DNA of 64,000 bases from Nocardioides cremeus (GTDB taxonomy: Bacteria > Actinomycetota > Actinomycetes > Propionibacteriales > Nocardioidaceae), in the NCBI RefSeq assembly GCF_030518195.1, contig NZ_JAULSC010000003.1:124001-188000 (forward strand), written 5' to 3'. Numbering within the stretch: position 1 is the stretch's first letter; every line of letters starts with the position of its first letter. Shown here one piece after another: positions 26,299 to 38,477 of the stretch. A program made the translations under genes and the position numbers. The notes under the pieces are model-generated. The model saw only the letters and a program-made list of their open reading frames with translations. It was not told where the DNA came from and did no database searches.

Positions 26299-26814
26299 TC
26301 AGACGTGCTGGGTCAGCAGCCCGGTGTCGACGTCGTAGACGAAGCCGCCCACGGCCACGGTGTCGGGCACCAGCGGGTGGGTGCGGACCTTGGCCACGTC
26401 GTCGGCCAGCGCGGCGAGCTGGTCGGTGACCACGTGGAAGGGCTGCCACGTCGAGTCGGTGCCCGCGGACGCGGTGACCCGCTCGTGCAGCTCGGCCTCG
26501 GTGGCGCTGGCCATCGCGCAGCGGGTGTGCGGGATGACCAGGACGCGCTGCACGTTGAGCAGGTGCGCGCCGAGGACGAGAGCCTCGAGGGCCTGCGGGG
26601 TGACGCGGCCGCCGGGGTTGCGGAAGATCTTCGCGTCACCGGCGGAGAGCCCGAGCATGCCCAGCGGGTCGATGCGCGAGTCCATGCAGGTCACGATCGC
26701 CACGCCGGCCTTCGCGACGCCGTCGAAGCCGGCGTACTCGAAGGAGTCGGCGAAGGTGCGGTTGGCCTCGAGGAGGTCCTCGAAGCCGGCGGAGGTGGGG
26801 TGCGTGTCGGCCAT
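26299..26814 (-). CDS. Beta-class carbonic anhydrase
   Basis: 171 residues. Zinc ligands and the active-site dyad are visible: CMDSRIDP (Cys, then Asp-Arg) and HTRCAM (His and Cys). FRNPGGRVT and the tail VGGFVYDVDTGLL also match. It interconverts CO2 and bicarbonate in the cytoplasm. The ATG at 26814 is supported by a TAGGTT box ending 7 nt upstream. The gene is convergent with the GH3 gene, 18 bp away. Confidence 0.93.
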   Translation of the reverse strand: MADTHPTSAGFEDLLEANRTFADSFEYAGFDGVAKAGVAIVTCMDSRIDPLGMLGLSAGDAKIFRNPGGRVTPQALEALVLGAHLLNVQRVLVIPHTRCAMASATEAELHERVTASAGTDSTWQPFHVVTDQLAALADDVAKVRTHPLVPDTVAVGGFVYDVDTGLLTQHV

Positions 26815-26821
26815 GGCCCGC

Positions 26822-26827
26822 AACCTA
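26822..26827 (-). promoter_or_regulatory. Candidate -10 box (TAGGTT) of the carbonic anhydrase gene
   Basis: It ends 7 nt before the start codon at 26814 on the minus strand, consistent with a leaderless mRNA. It overlaps the last codons of the upstream MFS gene. Confidence 0.45.
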
Positions 26828-28636
26828 GCCGACGACGGGCACCCCGGTCGCGGCGTCTCGGCCGTGACCTGCGGCACGTGTGTCGGCGCCGCGCAGCAGC
26901 ACCAGTGCCAGCACCGCGGCCAGCAGCGCGCACCCCGCGGCGCCCAGGAAGACGGTCTGCTCCTGGGCGATGCCGGCCGCGCGCAGCAGGTCGGAGTACT
27001 CCGCGCACCGGGTGGTGCCCTCGGGGCAGACGTCCTGGATGGGCGGGATGTCGGCCTGCTCGGCGTAGTAGCGCCGCAGCCCGATCGTGGTCAGCGCCGA
27101 GATGCCGACCAGCATGCCGACCATGCGGGCCACCACGACCATGGCCGAGGCCAGCCCGTGCACGGCGTCGGCGGTGTGGGCCAGCACGGCGGCGTTGACC
27201 GGGGCCAGCGCCAGGCCGAAGCCCAGCCCGCCGACGACGAGCGGCACCGTGGCCGTCCAGCTCTCCAGCGCGTCGACGCCCCAGCGCGACATCATCACGA
27301 AGCCGACCGCGGCCATCGCCATGCCCACCGCCGTGATTACCCCGGCCGGCAGCACCCGGGTCAGGTAGCCGCCCACGACCGCGCCGATGGGCAGCGCGAC
27401 CAGGAAGCGCACCAGCACCAGGGCGGCGAGCAGCTGGGAGTCCTGGTAGATGGTGGTGCGGGCGAAGAGCGGCACGTCGATCAGGGCCGCGATCAGCGCG
27501 GCACCGATCAGGAAGCTGACCACCACCGAGCCCCACGCGGGCCGCTCGCGCAGCGCCCCGCGCGGCAGCAGCGGGTCGCTGGCGCGGCGCAGGTGCACCA
27601 CGAAGGCGACCGAGGCGACCGCGGCGCCCAGCAGGTACCACAGGCCCTGGTCGGAGAAGACCTGCACCTTGGGGTCGGCGGTGGCGAAGGCGAGGATCAC
27701 CCCGCCGAGGGCGACCGCGAGGTACGTCGCACCCGTGACGTCGGCCTCGCGCAGTGAGCGGCCCCAGGCGCGCAGGTCGACCAGCGGCCGCCGCGCGGTC
27801 AGGGTGCGGGCGACCAGCAGCATCGCCAGCACCACGGTGACGGCGCCGACGGGGGTCAGCCACCGGCTGCCGCCGTCGACGAACGGGATGAAGAGCCGGC
27901 CGTAGTCGACGTCGGCGCGCAGCGAGCCCGGTGGCTGGAAGGCCAGGGCGCCCGCGAGGAGCAGCAGCAGGAGCAGGCCGAGCCCCACCAGGTCGGGCAG
28001 CCCGCGGCGTCGCGCACGAGGGCTGCCGGGGCCGGTGCTGGAGCCGTTGCGCGCGGCCAGCGCGGCGATCCCCGCGGCCAGCACCAGGCCCACGGCCAGG
28101 TTGATCAGGAAGATGGCGCGCCAGTCGGCGAAGGCCAGCACCGCGGCGCCGTACAACGGGCCGATGACGCTGCCGATCTCCTGCACCGCCGAGACCAGGC
28201 CCAGCGGCACGCCGCGTCGCTCGCGGGGGTAGAGGTCGGCGACCAGCGCCAGGGTGGCCGGCACCAGGCCGCCGCCGCCGACGCCCTGCAGGAAGCGCCC
28301 GGCCACCATCGAGGGCAGGTCGTAGGAGGCCGCGGTGATGATCGAGCCGACCGCGAAGACCACCAGCGAGGCGGTCAGCACCGGCACCCGGCCGCGCAGG
28401 TCGGCGATCCGCCCGATCAGCGGCAGCATCGCGACGTAGCCGAGCAGGAAGCCCGAGATGATCGGCGCCGCGCGCTGCAGCTGGTCGGGGGAGAGCCCCA
28501 CCCCGGCCATCATGTCGACCAGCGCCAGCACCACCACGTAGGTGTCGGCGGCCGCGAAGGCCACCGCGACCGCGGCCAGTCCCAGCAGCAGCCGGGCGCC
28601 CCGGTCGGTGCCGCCGGCGGCGCTGCTCGTGCTCAC
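26825..28636 (-). CDS. MFS transporter, P55 (Rv1410c)-like partner of LprG
   Basis: 603 residues, GTG 28636 in a GTGA overlap with the lprG-type gene. It has about 14 hydrophobic segments and a large extracytoplasmic stretch around residues 230-260. MFS motif A is visible as LIGRIADLRGRVPVL, with a motif-C-like AVQEIGSVIGPLYGA. In mycobacteria LprG and P55 form an operon that moves triacylglycerides across the envelope and affects drug tolerance; the same gene order here argues for the same job. A simple DHA2-type drug exporter is the alternative. Confidence 0.82.
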   Translation of the reverse strand: MSTSSAAGGTDRGARLLLGLAAVAVAFAAADTYVVVLALVDMMAGVGLSPDQLQRAAPIISGFLLGYVAMLPLIGRIADLRGRVPVLTASLVVFAVGSIITAASYDLPSMVAGRFLQGVGGGGLVPATLALVADLYPRERRGVPLGLVSAVQEIGSVIGPLYGAAVLAFADWRAIFLINLAVGLVLAAGIAALAARNGSSTGPGSPRARRRGLPDLVGLGLLLLLLLAGALAFQPPGSLRADVDYGRLFIPFVDGGSRWLTPVGAVTVVLAMLLVARTLTARRPLVDLRAWGRSLREADVTGATYLAVALGGVILAFATADPKVQVFSDQGLWYLLGAAVASVAFVVHLRRASDPLLPRGALRERPAWGSVVVSFLIGAALIAALIDVPLFARTTIYQDSQLLAALVLVRFLVALPIGAVVGGYLTRVLPAGVITAVGMAMAAVGFVMMSRWGVDALESWTATVPLVVGGLGFGLALAPVNAAVLAHTADAVHGLASAMVVVARMVGMLVGISALTTIGLRRYYAEQADIPPIQDVCPEGTTRCAEYSDLLRAAGIAQEQTVFLGAAGCALLAAVLALVLLRGADTRAAGHGRDAATGVPVVG

Positions 28637-29346
28637 TCGGGCGCGGTGATCTCGGGCGAGGAGCCGTAGTCGTCGAAGTCGATCGTGTAGGTCATCGACT
28701 CGCCGTCGCCGTAGAAGGCGCCGGTCAGCTCCATGGAGCGCAGCTCGCCCTCGTCGGTGACGGCGTAGGAGGCGTCGAAGTCGCCCTCGGCGCTCGGGAT
28801 GATCGTGGCCGCGACCTCCTGGGAGATCGTGCCGGTGTAGGTGGTCAGCACGTCGCGGTTGTCGGTGCCGCCGCGCACCTGCTCGCCCACCTCGAGGTCG
28901 TCGGTGCTGGTCAGCAGCGACGAGAACCCGCCCTCCGGGCCCAGCAGCCCCGAGGGGTCCGGGGCGCCGTACTCGGCCGGGTCGATCTGCGACCAGCCGG
29001 TCGTCAGCGGCACCTGGGCGTAGACCACGTCGTCGACGGCGACGACCGGCACCTCGGGCTCGAAGCCGGCGAAGCGCACGGTGATGACGCCGTCGAAGGC
29101 GGCCGGGCTGGGGGTGCCCACGCCCTCGGCGCTGAGCAGTCCCTCGACCCCCTCGGGCAGGTCCTCGGTGACGAGGCTGACCTGCACGCCGCTGGTCTCG
29201 TCGAGGGTCGTCTTGGCCTCGGCGAGCACCTCCTGCGCGCTGGGGGCGTCGTCGGCCGCTCCTTCGTCGTCGCTGCTGCAGGCGGAGAGGCCGCCGAGGC
29301 CCAGGAGGCCGGCCGCGGTCAGGGCCGCGAGGGTGGGAGCACGCAT
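28633..29346 (-). CDS. lprG: LprG/LppX family lipoprotein
   Basis: 237 residues from ATG 29346. A signal peptide ends in lipobox LSAC (Cys23). The mature part has the LppX_LprAFG pattern: AKTTLDETSGVQVSLVTEDL, GLLSAEGVGTPSPAAFDGVI, VPVVAVDDVVYAQVPL, then GWSQIDPAEYGAPDP. This family has a hydrophobic cavity that binds lipids. The start lies 5 nt after the topoisomerase subunit A stop and the stop overlaps the MFS gene, so all three are likely co-transcribed. Confidence 0.9.
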   Translation of the reverse strand: MRAPTLAALTAAGLLGLGGLSACSSDDEGAADDAPSAQEVLAEAKTTLDETSGVQVSLVTEDLPEGVEGLLSAEGVGTPSPAAFDGVITVRFAGFEPEVPVVAVDDVVYAQVPLTTGWSQIDPAEYGAPDPSGLLGPEGGFSSLLTSTDDLEVGEQVRGGTDNRDVLTTYTGTISQEVAATIIPSAEGDFDASYAVTDEGELRSMELTGAFYGDGESMTYTIDFDDYGSSPEITAPE

Positions 29347-29351
29347 GTCAC

Positions 29352-31871
<2,520 letters not shown>

Positions 31872-31934
31872 GGGCCCATTCTCCCCGGAGGCGTCCGGGC
31901 TGCGCGCCCGGGCACGCCGGTCGGTGGTCTTCGG

Positions 31935-31940
31935 TAGATT
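31935..31940 (+). promoter_or_regulatory. Candidate -10 box (TAGATT) of the GNAT/synthetase gene
   Basis: It lies 8 nt before the GTG at 31949, and no ribosome binding site is seen between them, consistent with a leaderless transcript. Confidence 0.5.
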
Positions 31941-31948
31941 CTCCTCTC

Positions 31949-34684
31949 GTGAGCGGCGGCCCCCAGCAGGACGACATCGAGACCTCCACCGAGCCCGCGG
32001 CTCCCGGGGCCCCACGGCACTGGGAGGCCGACGTCCTGCTGCGCGACGGGCGCACCGCGCACATCCGGCCGATCCGCCCCGACGACGCCGAGCGGCTCGT
32101 CGAGTTCTACAGCCGGGTCTCGGACCGCTCGAAGTACTACCGCTTCTTCTCCCCGATGCCGCGGCTCTCCGACCGCGACGTGCAGCGCTTCACCCGCGTC
32201 GACCACCACGACCGGGTCGCGCTGGTGCTGGTGCTGGCCGACCGGATGATCGCGGTGGGCCGCTACGACCGGGTCCGCACCGGCGAGGCCGAGGTCGCGT
32301 TCCTGGTCGAGGACCAGCACCAGGGGCGCGGCATCGCCCAGCTGCTGCTGGAGCACCTGGCCCAGGCCGGTCGCGAGCGCGGGCTGGAGAAGTTCACCGC
32401 CGAGGTGCTGCCCGACAACTCCCGGATGATCCAGACCTTCCGCGACGCCGGCTACCGGGTGGCCAGCGAGTTCGAGGACGGCGTCATCCAGCTCGAGTTC
32501 CCGATCGATGCCACCGACACCGCGATGGGGGTGATGCAGGACCGCGAGCACCGCGCCGAGTCCGCCTCGATCGAGAAGTTCTTCAACCCCCGCTCGGTGG
32601 CCATCATCGGCGCCTCGCGCCGCCAGGACACGATCGGCCAGACCCTGGTGCGCAACCTGGTGATGGGCGACTTCACCGGGCGCGTGTACGCCGTGAACCC
32701 GTCGGCCGGCGCGGTGTCGGGCCTGCCGGCGTACACGAGCGTGGGCGACATCCCCGACCACGTCGACGTCGCGATCGTGGCGGTCCCCGCCGACGCGGTG
32801 CAGGACGTCGTGCTCGACTGCGCGGCCAAGGGCGTGCACGGGCTGGTGGTGATCTCCAGCGGCTTCGCCGAGACCGGCGAGGAGGGCCGCCAGCGCCAGC
32901 GGCGGCTGGTGGGGCTCTCGCGCTCCTACGGCCTGCGCCTGATCGGGCCCAACTGCCTGGGCGTCATCAACACCGACCCGGGTGTCTCCATCAACGCCTC
33001 GCTGTCCTCGGTGATGCCGCCGCGCGGGCGGGCCGGCTTCTTCTGCCAGTCCGGCGCGCTCGGCTCGGCGATCCTCGAGAAGGTGCAGAACCGGGGCCTG
33101 GGCCTGTCGACCTTCGTCAGCGCCGGCAACCGCGCCGACGTCTCGGGCAACGACCTGCTGCAGTACTGGGAGGAGGACGACTCCACCGAGGTCGTGCTGC
33201 TCTACCTGGAGTCGATCGGCAACCCGCGCAAGTTCTCGCGGATCGCGCGACGGGTCTCGCTGCGCAAGCCGATCATCGCGGTCCGCTCGGGGCGCACCAC
33301 CCAGGGCGTGCCGATGGGTCACGCGGTGCGCAAGATCGCCGCCCCGCCGGCCGCGGTCGACGCGATGTTCCGCCAGGCCGGGATCATCCAGGTCGACACC
33401 CTCGACGAGATGTTCGACGTCGCCCAGCTGGTGGCCCACCAGCCGCTGCCGCGCGGGCGCCGCGTGGCGATCGTCGGCAACTCCGACGCGCTGGGCCTGC
33501 TGGCCGCCGACGCCGCGGCCGCGGTCGGGCTGGTGGTCAACAAGTCGGTGCCGCTGGGCGCCGAGGCGACCGCCGAGGACTTCGAGGACGCCCTCGACGC
33601 CGCCATCGACGACCCCGATGTCGACTCCGTGGTGGCCGTCTACACCCCGCCGCTCAACGTCAGCGGCGAGGAGGTCGCCAACGTGCTGGCCGCGATCGGC
33701 GAGCAGTCCGACAAGCCGCTGGTCTCCACCTTCCTGGGCGTCGAGGGCGTGCCCGAGCTGCTGCGGGTGCCCGACGTGGCCGGCTCCACCGCCGGGCGCG
33801 GCTCGGTGCCGTCGTACCCCGCCGTCGAAGCCGCGGTGCGGGCGCTGGCCCGCGTCGTGGACTACGCCGTGTGGCTGCGCACCCCCGACGGCCCGCCCCT
33901 GGACCCCGCGGGCGCCGACGACGACACCGCGCGCGGCATCGTCAACCGGGTGCTCGCCGAGCACCCCCAGGGTGCCGAGCTGGGTCGCGACGACCTGCGG
34001 GCGCTGCTGGCGGCCTACGACATCGACCTGTGGCCCTCGCGCATCGTGAGCAGCCTCGGCGAGGCCAACGCCGCCGGCGCCGAGCTGGGCTGGGACGTGG
34101 TGCTCAAGGCGACCGCCGACCACCTGCGCGAGCGGCCCGACCTGGCCCACGTGTGGCGCAACATCGACGGCGTCAACCAGATGCGCGACGCCTGGGCCTC
34201 GCTGTCGGCCCTGGTGGGCGAGGAGGACCTCACCGACGCGTTCCTGGTGCAGGGCACCGCCCCGCCCGGGGTGCCGGTGTCGATCTCGAGCATCGAGGAC
34301 CCGCTCTTCGGGCCGGTGGTCTCCTTCGGCATCTCCGGGCCGCTCACCGAGCTGCTCGGTGACCGGGCCTACCGGATCCCGCCGCTGGGCACCCGCGACG
34401 CCGCCGCGATGGTGCGCGAGGTGAAGGCCAGCCCGATGCTCTTCGGCTACCGGGGCAGCGAGGTCGTCGACGTCGGCGAGGTCGAGAGGCTGATCGGCCG
34501 GGTCTCGCAGCTGCAGAACGACATGCCCCAGCTCTCCGCGCTCGAGCTCGGCCTGGTGCTGGCAGGGCCGTCGGGATCGACGGTCCTCGACGCCTCGGCG
34601 CGGGTCGAGCCGGCCGCCGACGCGCGCTCCGACTGGTTCGTGCGGCGGATGCCCTCGCAGCCGGGAGACACCATTCCGAGCTGA
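31949..34684 (+). CDS. GNAT acetyltransferase fused to acyl-CoA synthetase-like (NDP-forming) domains
   Basis: 911 residues. An N-terminal GNAT domain (about 30-180; [20 protein letters not shown] is the acetyl-CoA loop) precedes a CoA-binding domain ([20 protein letters not shown], about 210), a succinyl-CoA ligase-like domain ([25 protein letters not shown]) and a C-terminal ATP-grasp-like segment ([18 protein letters not shown]). This is the PatZ/Pka layout, here with the GNAT domain first. Such proteins acetylate lysines, typically silencing acetyl-CoA synthetase. In place of the phosphohistidine position of active synthetases the context reads FCQSGALG, so the ligase part is probably regulatory. 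Confidence 0.85.
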   Translation: MSGGPQQDDIETSTEPAAPGAPRHWEADVLLRDGRTAHIRPIRPDDAERLVEFYSRVSDRSKYYRFFSPMPRLSDRDVQRFTRVDHHDRVALVLVLADRMIAVGRYDRVRTGEAEVAFLVEDQHQGRGIAQLLLEHLAQAGRERGLEKFTAEVLPDNSRMIQTFRDAGYRVASEFEDGVIQLEFPIDATDTAMGVMQDREHRAESASIEKFFNPRSVAIIGASRRQDTIGQTLVRNLVMGDFTGRVYAVNPSAGAVSGLPAYTSVGDIPDHVDVAIVAVPADAVQDVVLDCAAKGVHGLVVISSGFAETGEEGRQRQRRLVGLSRSYGLRLIGPNCLGVINTDPGVSINASLSSVMPPRGRAGFFCQSGALGSAILEKVQNRGLGLSTFVSAGNRADVSGNDLLQYWEEDDSTEVVLLYLESIGNPRKFSRIARRVSLRKPIIAVRSGRTTQGVPMGHAVRKIAAPPAAVDAMFRQAGIIQVDTLDEMFDVAQLVAHQPLPRGRRVAIVGNSDALGLLAADAAAAVGLVVNKSVPLGAEATAEDFEDALDAAIDDPDVDSVVAVYTPPLNVSGEEVANVLAAIGEQSDKPLVSTFLGVEGVPELLRVPDVAGSTAGRGSVPSYPAVEAAVRALARVVDYAVWLRTPDGPPLDPAGADDDTARGIVNRVLAEHPQGAELGRDDLRALLAAYDIDLWPSRIVSSLGEANAAGAELGWDVVLKATADHLRERPDLAHVWRNIDGVNQMRDAWASLSALVGEEDLTDAFLVQGTAPPGVPVSISSIEDPLFGPVVSFGISGPLTELLGDRAYRIPPLGTRDAAAMVREVKASPMLFGYRGSEVVDVGEVERLIGRVSQLQNDMPQLSALELGLVLAGPSGSTVLDASARVEPAADARSDWFVRRMPSQPGDTIPS

Positions 34685-34698
34685 GGTCGTCCTACCCG

Positions 34699-34704
34699 TA
34701 TGCT
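34699..34704 (+). promoter_or_regulatory. Candidate -10 box (TATGCT) of the sulfotransferase gene
   Basis: It ends 8 nt before the ATG at 34713, which supports that ATG over the GTG at 34707. Confidence 0.45.
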
Positions 34705-34712
34705 CCGTGGTC

Positions 34713-35366
34713 ATGGTGATCTCTGACAGCGCGCGCCTGCTCTTCGTGCACGTGCAGAAGACCGGTGGGTCGACCATCCACAACCGGCTCACGGAGGTCC
34801 TGCCCGACGCCCGCCAGGTCAAGGGCGTCGACCGGCACGGCACGCTGGGCCAGATCCTGCGCGCCGAGCCCGAGCTGTCGACGTACTGGACCTTCGGGAT
34901 CGTGCGCAACCCGTGGGCGCGGATGCTGTCGTGGTTCCGGATGGTCGAGCGCTTCCGCGACTCCGAGCAGGACGGCGAGCGCCGCCTGGACCGCAAGAAC
35001 CAGTTCATCCGCTCGGTCGCCGAGACCTGCCCCGACTTCGAGGCCTTCATCATGAAGGGCCTCGACGAGTTCTCCCGGCTGCAGACGCCGCAGTGGCGCT
35101 ACCTGGCCACCAAGACGCGCCGCGCCGACATGATCGGGCGCCAGGAGAGCCTCGAGGCCGACCTGCGCGCCGTGCAGGCCCGCTTCGACATCCCGTGGGA
35201 GCCGCTGAAGAGCGTCAACATCGACCGCACCCGCCCCGACTACAAGGCGGGCCCCGAGCTCGGCGGCCGCGACACGCGCTACCGCAGCGAGTACACCGAC
35301 GAGATGGCCCGTCGCGTCGAGGCGGCCTTCGCCCGCGACGTCACCGCCTTCGGATACGAGTTCTGA
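34713..35366 (+). CDS. Sulfotransferase family protein
   Basis: 217 residues. The PAPS 5'-phosphosulfate loop is FVHVQKTGGSTI (about 11-22) and the 3'-phosphate loop is FGIVRNPWARMLSWF (about 62-76, with the RNPxxRxxS pattern). These mark a carbohydrate or small-molecule sulfotransferase (Sulfotransfer_2 type) that uses PAPS. The acceptor cannot be told. It is a short version of the family without a signal peptide. Two genes follow at 2 nt and 4-bp-overlap spacing, so a small operon is likely. Confidence 0.82.
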   Translation: MVISDSARLLFVHVQKTGGSTIHNRLTEVLPDARQVKGVDRHGTLGQILRAEPELSTYWTFGIVRNPWARMLSWFRMVERFRDSEQDGERRLDRKNQFIRSVAETCPDFEAFIMKGLDEFSRLQTPQWRYLATKTRRADMIGRQESLEADLRAVQARFDIPWEPLKSVNIDRTRPDYKAGPELGGRDTRYRSEYTDEMARRVEAAFARDVTAFGYEF

Positions 35367-35368
35367 GC

Positions 35369-35965
35369 ATGCGCGCCCGCACCGACGACCGCGACCGCCT
35401 GCGCGAGCTGCGCGCCGCGATCGACCGCACCGGCTACTACCCGGAGGTGGTCGGCGAGGGCGTCCAGGCCGCCGTGGCCGGCGAGCAGGTGGTCTCGTTC
35501 TTCGTCCACCACGAGCCGACCTTCGAGCACGACGAGGTCCGCCGGCACCTGTCGGTGGTGGTGCTGACCCCGACCCGGCTGGTGCTGGCCCACACCGACG
35601 AGCACACCGGCGACGACCTGCTGCCCGAGCCCTACACCTCGACCTCCACCGAGGCGATCCGGCTCAGCGCGGTGCGCTCGGTGGTGGTGACCCGGATGGT
35701 CGCCAACCCGACCTCGGGCCCGGGCCACCCGGCCGAGGCCGTGATGACGATCGGCTGGGGCGGGGTGAGCCGGGTCGACCTCGAGCCGGCCGGCTGCAGC
35801 GACCCCGAGTGCGACGCCGACCACGGCTACACCGGCGTGCTGGCCCCCGACGACTTCTCGCTGCGGGTCTCGGCCGCCGCCGACGGCAAGGACGCCGTGG
35901 CCGGGCTGCTCGCCTTCGCCGAGTCGCTCTCCTCGCGCACGCACCAGGCGCCCTCGGCGCCGTGA
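35369..35965 (+). CDS. DUF5998 family protein
   Basis: 198 residues from ATG 35369, two bases after the sulfotransferase stop. It is conserved in actinobacteria, always next to the alkaline-phosphatase-like gene that follows. Recognisable parts are RAAIDRTGYYPEVVGEGVQA near the start and CSDPECDADHGYTGVLAPDD, a Cys/His/Asp-rich segment, near residue 150. No enzymatic motif is evident; function unknown. Confidence 0.8.
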   Translation: MRARTDDRDRLRELRAAIDRTGYYPEVVGEGVQAAVAGEQVVSFFVHHEPTFEHDEVRRHLSVVVLTPTRLVLAHTDEHTGDDLLPEPYTSTSTEAIRLSAVRSVVVTRMVANPTSGPGHPAEAVMTIGWGGVSRVDLEPAGCSDPECDADHGYTGVLAPDDFSLRVSAAADGKDAVAGLLAFAESLSSRTHQAPSAP

Positions 35966-37080
35966 CGTTCCTCCAGCCCGGGTACGGCGACCGGTCGCTG
36001 GCCGACGTGGTGCCCGCGGTCGGCGCCGCCCTGGGGGTGCGCCTCGAGGGCGCGGCGCACGAGGGGCTGGTGCTGCCCGAGGCGCCGGCGTACGTGGTGT
36101 TCCTGGTCGACGGGCTCGGGGCACGGCTGCTGGAGCGCTACGCCCACGTGGCGCCGTACCTGTCGTCGCTGCGCAGCGCCGCGCCGGCCGCGACGGCCGG
36201 GGTGCCGTCGACGACCGCGACCAGCCTGACCTCGCTCGGCACCGGCCTGCCGCCGGGGGCGCACGGCGTCGTCGGGTTCACCTCGCGGGTGCCGGGCACC
36301 GAGCGGCTGCTGAACGCGCTGATGTGGCCCAAGGACGTCGACCCCGCCGAGTGGCAGCCGCACCCGACGGTCTTCGCGCGGCTGCGCGAGCGCGGGGTGG
36401 CGGTGAGCGTTGTGAACAAGCGCGACTTCGCCTCCAGCGGGCTCACCCTGGCCGCGCACCGGGGCGCCGACTTCGTGGGCGCCGACAAGGTGGGGGAGCG
36501 GATCGCCGCGGCCGTGGCCGCCTCCGACCACGCGCCGTCGCTGACCTACCTCTACGACGGCGACCTCGACTGGACCGGCCACCGGCACGGCGTGGCCTCG
36601 AGCGAGTGGCTCCAGCAGCTCGCGATGATCGACCACGAGGCCGAGCAGCTGCGCGAGGCGCTGCCGCCCTCCACGCGCCTCGTCGTGGTCGCCGACCACG
36701 GCATGGTCGACTCCCCGCCCGAGGCGCGCGTCGACGTCGACACCGTGCACGAGCTGCGCGACGGGCTGGTGCTCTTCGGCGGCGAGGCCCGCTTCCGCCA
36801 GCTCTACTGCCAGCGCGGGGCCGTCGACGACGTGCTGGCCACCTGGCGCTCGGTGCTCGGCGACAAGGCGGAGGTGCTGACCCGCGAGGAGGCCACCGCC
36901 CTCGGCTGGTTCGGCGAGGTCTCCTCCACGGTGCGCCCGCGCATCGGCGACGTGCTGGTCGCCTGCCACGACGACGCCGCGGTCATCTCCAGCGTCGACT
37001 GGGCCTACGAGGCCCGCCTGGTGGGCCTGCACGGCTCGCTGACGCCCGAGGAGATGCTGATCCCGGTCCTGGTCGACTGA
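35962..37080 (+). CDS. Alkaline phosphatase family nucleotide pyrophosphatase/phosphodiesterase
   Basis: 372 residues, GTG in a GTGA overlap with the DUF5998 gene. The type I phosphodiesterase fold shows VVFLVDGLGARLL (metal Asp), PSTTATSLTSLGTGLPPGAHG (nucleophile Thr in the TTxTS segment), YDGDLDWTGHRHG and VVADHGMVD (metal Asp/His). It probably hydrolyses phosphodiester or pyrophosphate bonds of nucleotides. No signal peptide is seen. The gene is followed by a 24-bp palindrome. Confidence 0.88.
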   Translation: MTFLQPGYGDRSLADVVPAVGAALGVRLEGAAHEGLVLPEAPAYVVFLVDGLGARLLERYAHVAPYLSSLRSAAPAATAGVPSTTATSLTSLGTGLPPGAHGVVGFTSRVPGTERLLNALMWPKDVDPAEWQPHPTVFARLRERGVAVSVVNKRDFASSGLTLAAHRGADFVGADKVGERIAAAVAASDHAPSLTYLYDGDLDWTGHRHGVASSEWLQQLAMIDHEAEQLREALPPSTRLVVVADHGMVDSPPEARVDVDTVHELRDGLVLFGGEARFRQLYCQRGAVDDVLATWRSVLGDKAEVLTREEATALGWFGEVSSTVRPRIGDVLVACHDDAAVISSVDWAYEARLVGLHGSLTPEEMLIPVLVD

Positions 37081-37101
37081 CGCGTCTGCCGGCCGCTGCA
37101 T

Positions 37102-37125
37102 GAGTCCCCGGCCGGCCGGGGACTC
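37102..37125 (+). terminator. 24-bp perfect palindrome between convergent genes
   Basis: Bases 37102-37113 and 37114-37125 are exact reverse complements with no spacer, 22 bp after the phosphodiesterase stop. A second inverted repeat (TGTCAGGG 37133-37140 and CCCTGACA 37169-37176) follows. Both lie between convergent genes and probably end transcription from both sides. Confidence 0.65.
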
Positions 37126-37209
37126 CGGCGCATGTCAGGGGTTGCAACACCCATCAAGCGCAGGACTTCCCTGACAGGTTCGCGGTGCCGCCACCCGCCG
37201 TACGCCGGC

Positions 37210-37911
37210 TCAGGGCACGTCGGGGCAGTCCGCCCAGACCGCGGCCGACCGGCCGGTCTCCGTCTCGAGGTCTGCCGCCAGGGGACGCCCCTCGGTCCAG
37301 AACGGCTCCCAGGTCGTCTCGAGGATGCGCTGCTCCTCGGGCACCTCGCCGGCGGCGGCGCCCCACGCCGTGATCCGGTCGCGCAGGGTGTGGCTGATCG
37401 GCAGCCGGTCGAGGGGGACGGGTCGGTTGGTGTCGCGGTCGGACACCGACGTCTCCGGGTCCGGCGAGAGGCAGAACCGGTCGGGGAGCGGGGCGCGGGT
37501 GACGGCCTCGGCGCTCAACCACTCAGCGAACGTCTCGACCGGCACGGCCTCGCGGGACACCACGGGCACCTTCGGGCGCGCCCAGCCGTGCTTGAGCTCC
37601 CGCTCGGCGCGTCGGCGGGGCCTGCCGGTCAGCCCGGCGATGTGCTCGGCCCACCAGGGCCGCGACACCGTCAGGGTGAGGGTGCCCGGCATCTTCGGGA
37701 GGAGCAGCCCTGGGTCGGGGTCGGAGCCGTCGGCGAAGCCCAGGTGCGCCCAGGCGACGAACAGGTCGCGGGCCACCAGCAGCACGCCCTCGTGATCGAC
37801 GCGCGCGACCACCCGTCGCCCAGCCACGAGCTCGACGGCCTCCAGGCTGAGCTCACGCGACCACTCCGCCCACAGCTCCGCGGCCGGTCTCTGCTTGTGT
37901 CCACCGAACAC
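37210..37911 (-). CDS. Hypothetical protein, function unknown
   Basis: 233 residues from GTG 37911, with AGGAG at 5-nt spacing; an upstream in-frame start (38016) is Arg/Pro-rich and rejected. It is soluble, with no signal peptide or membrane segment, and rich in Trp (about ten, e.g. ELWAEWSREL, RPWWAEHIAGL, TTWEPFWTEG). The family is not recognised. It is divergent from the SRPBCC gene with a 116-bp spacer. Confidence 0.7.
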   Translation of the reverse strand: MFGGHKQRPAAELWAEWSRELSLEAVELVAGRRVVARVDHEGVLLVARDLFVAWAHLGFADGSDPDPGLLLPKMPGTLTLTVSRPWWAEHIAGLTGRPRRRAERELKHGWARPKVPVVSREAVPVETFAEWLSAEAVTRAPLPDRFCLSPDPETSVSDRDTNRPVPLDRLPISHTLRDRITAWGAAAGEVPEEQRILETTWEPFWTEGRPLAADLETETGRSAAVWADCPDVP

Positions 37912-38027
37912 TGCGGCTCCTCTCGACCCGCGCACCCTACGGCCGGTCACCCGCGGGGGTGGACGCGGGGCGAGCCGGCGCGGGTACCGATGAGGTGGAC
38001 AGGCAACCACCACCAAGGGAGCACACC

Positions 38028-38459
38028 GTGCCGTCAGTCGAGCGCACCGTCACCGTCGACCAGCCGATCCAGAAGGTCTGGGACTACCTCAGCGACTTCC
38101 GCAACAGCGAGGAGTGGGACCCGCCCTCGGTCAGCACCGAGCGCACCAGCGGCGACGGGGGAGTCGGGACGACTTACCACAACGTCTCGAAGCTCCTCGG
38201 CTCCGAGCAGGAGGTCGACTACACCGTCACCCGGTACGACGCCCCGCACACCTTCCAGCTCAAGGGCGACGCCGGCTCGATCCAGCTGCTCGACACCATC
38301 ACCTTCGAGGAGCGCGACGGGCGCACGTCGGTCACCTACCACGCCGAGTTCGACCCCCAGGGTGCCGCGAAGCTGGCGGAGCCGCTGATGCCGGCCGGCC
38401 TGAAGGTGCTGGCCGACAAGGTCGCGGCCAGCATGGAGGAGCACCTCAGCAGGCTGTGA
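38028..38459 (+). CDS. SRPBCC family (polyketide cyclase/START-like) protein
   Basis: 143 residues from GTG 38028 with an AAGGGAG ribosome binding site. The sequence VERTVTVDQPIQKVWDYLSDFRNSEEWDPP is the classic start of the SRPBCC fold, and the C-terminal helix LKVLADKVAASMEEHL closes the cavity. It probably binds a hydrophobic ligand; which one is unknown. Confidence 0.82.
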   Translation: MPSVERTVTVDQPIQKVWDYLSDFRNSEEWDPPSVSTERTSGDGGVGTTYHNVSKLLGSEQEVDYTVTRYDAPHTFQLKGDAGSIQLLDTITFEERDGRTSVTYHAEFDPQGAAKLAEPLMPAGLKVLADKVAASMEEHLSRL

Positions 38460-38477
38460 GCGCCGGGGCCGAGGGGC

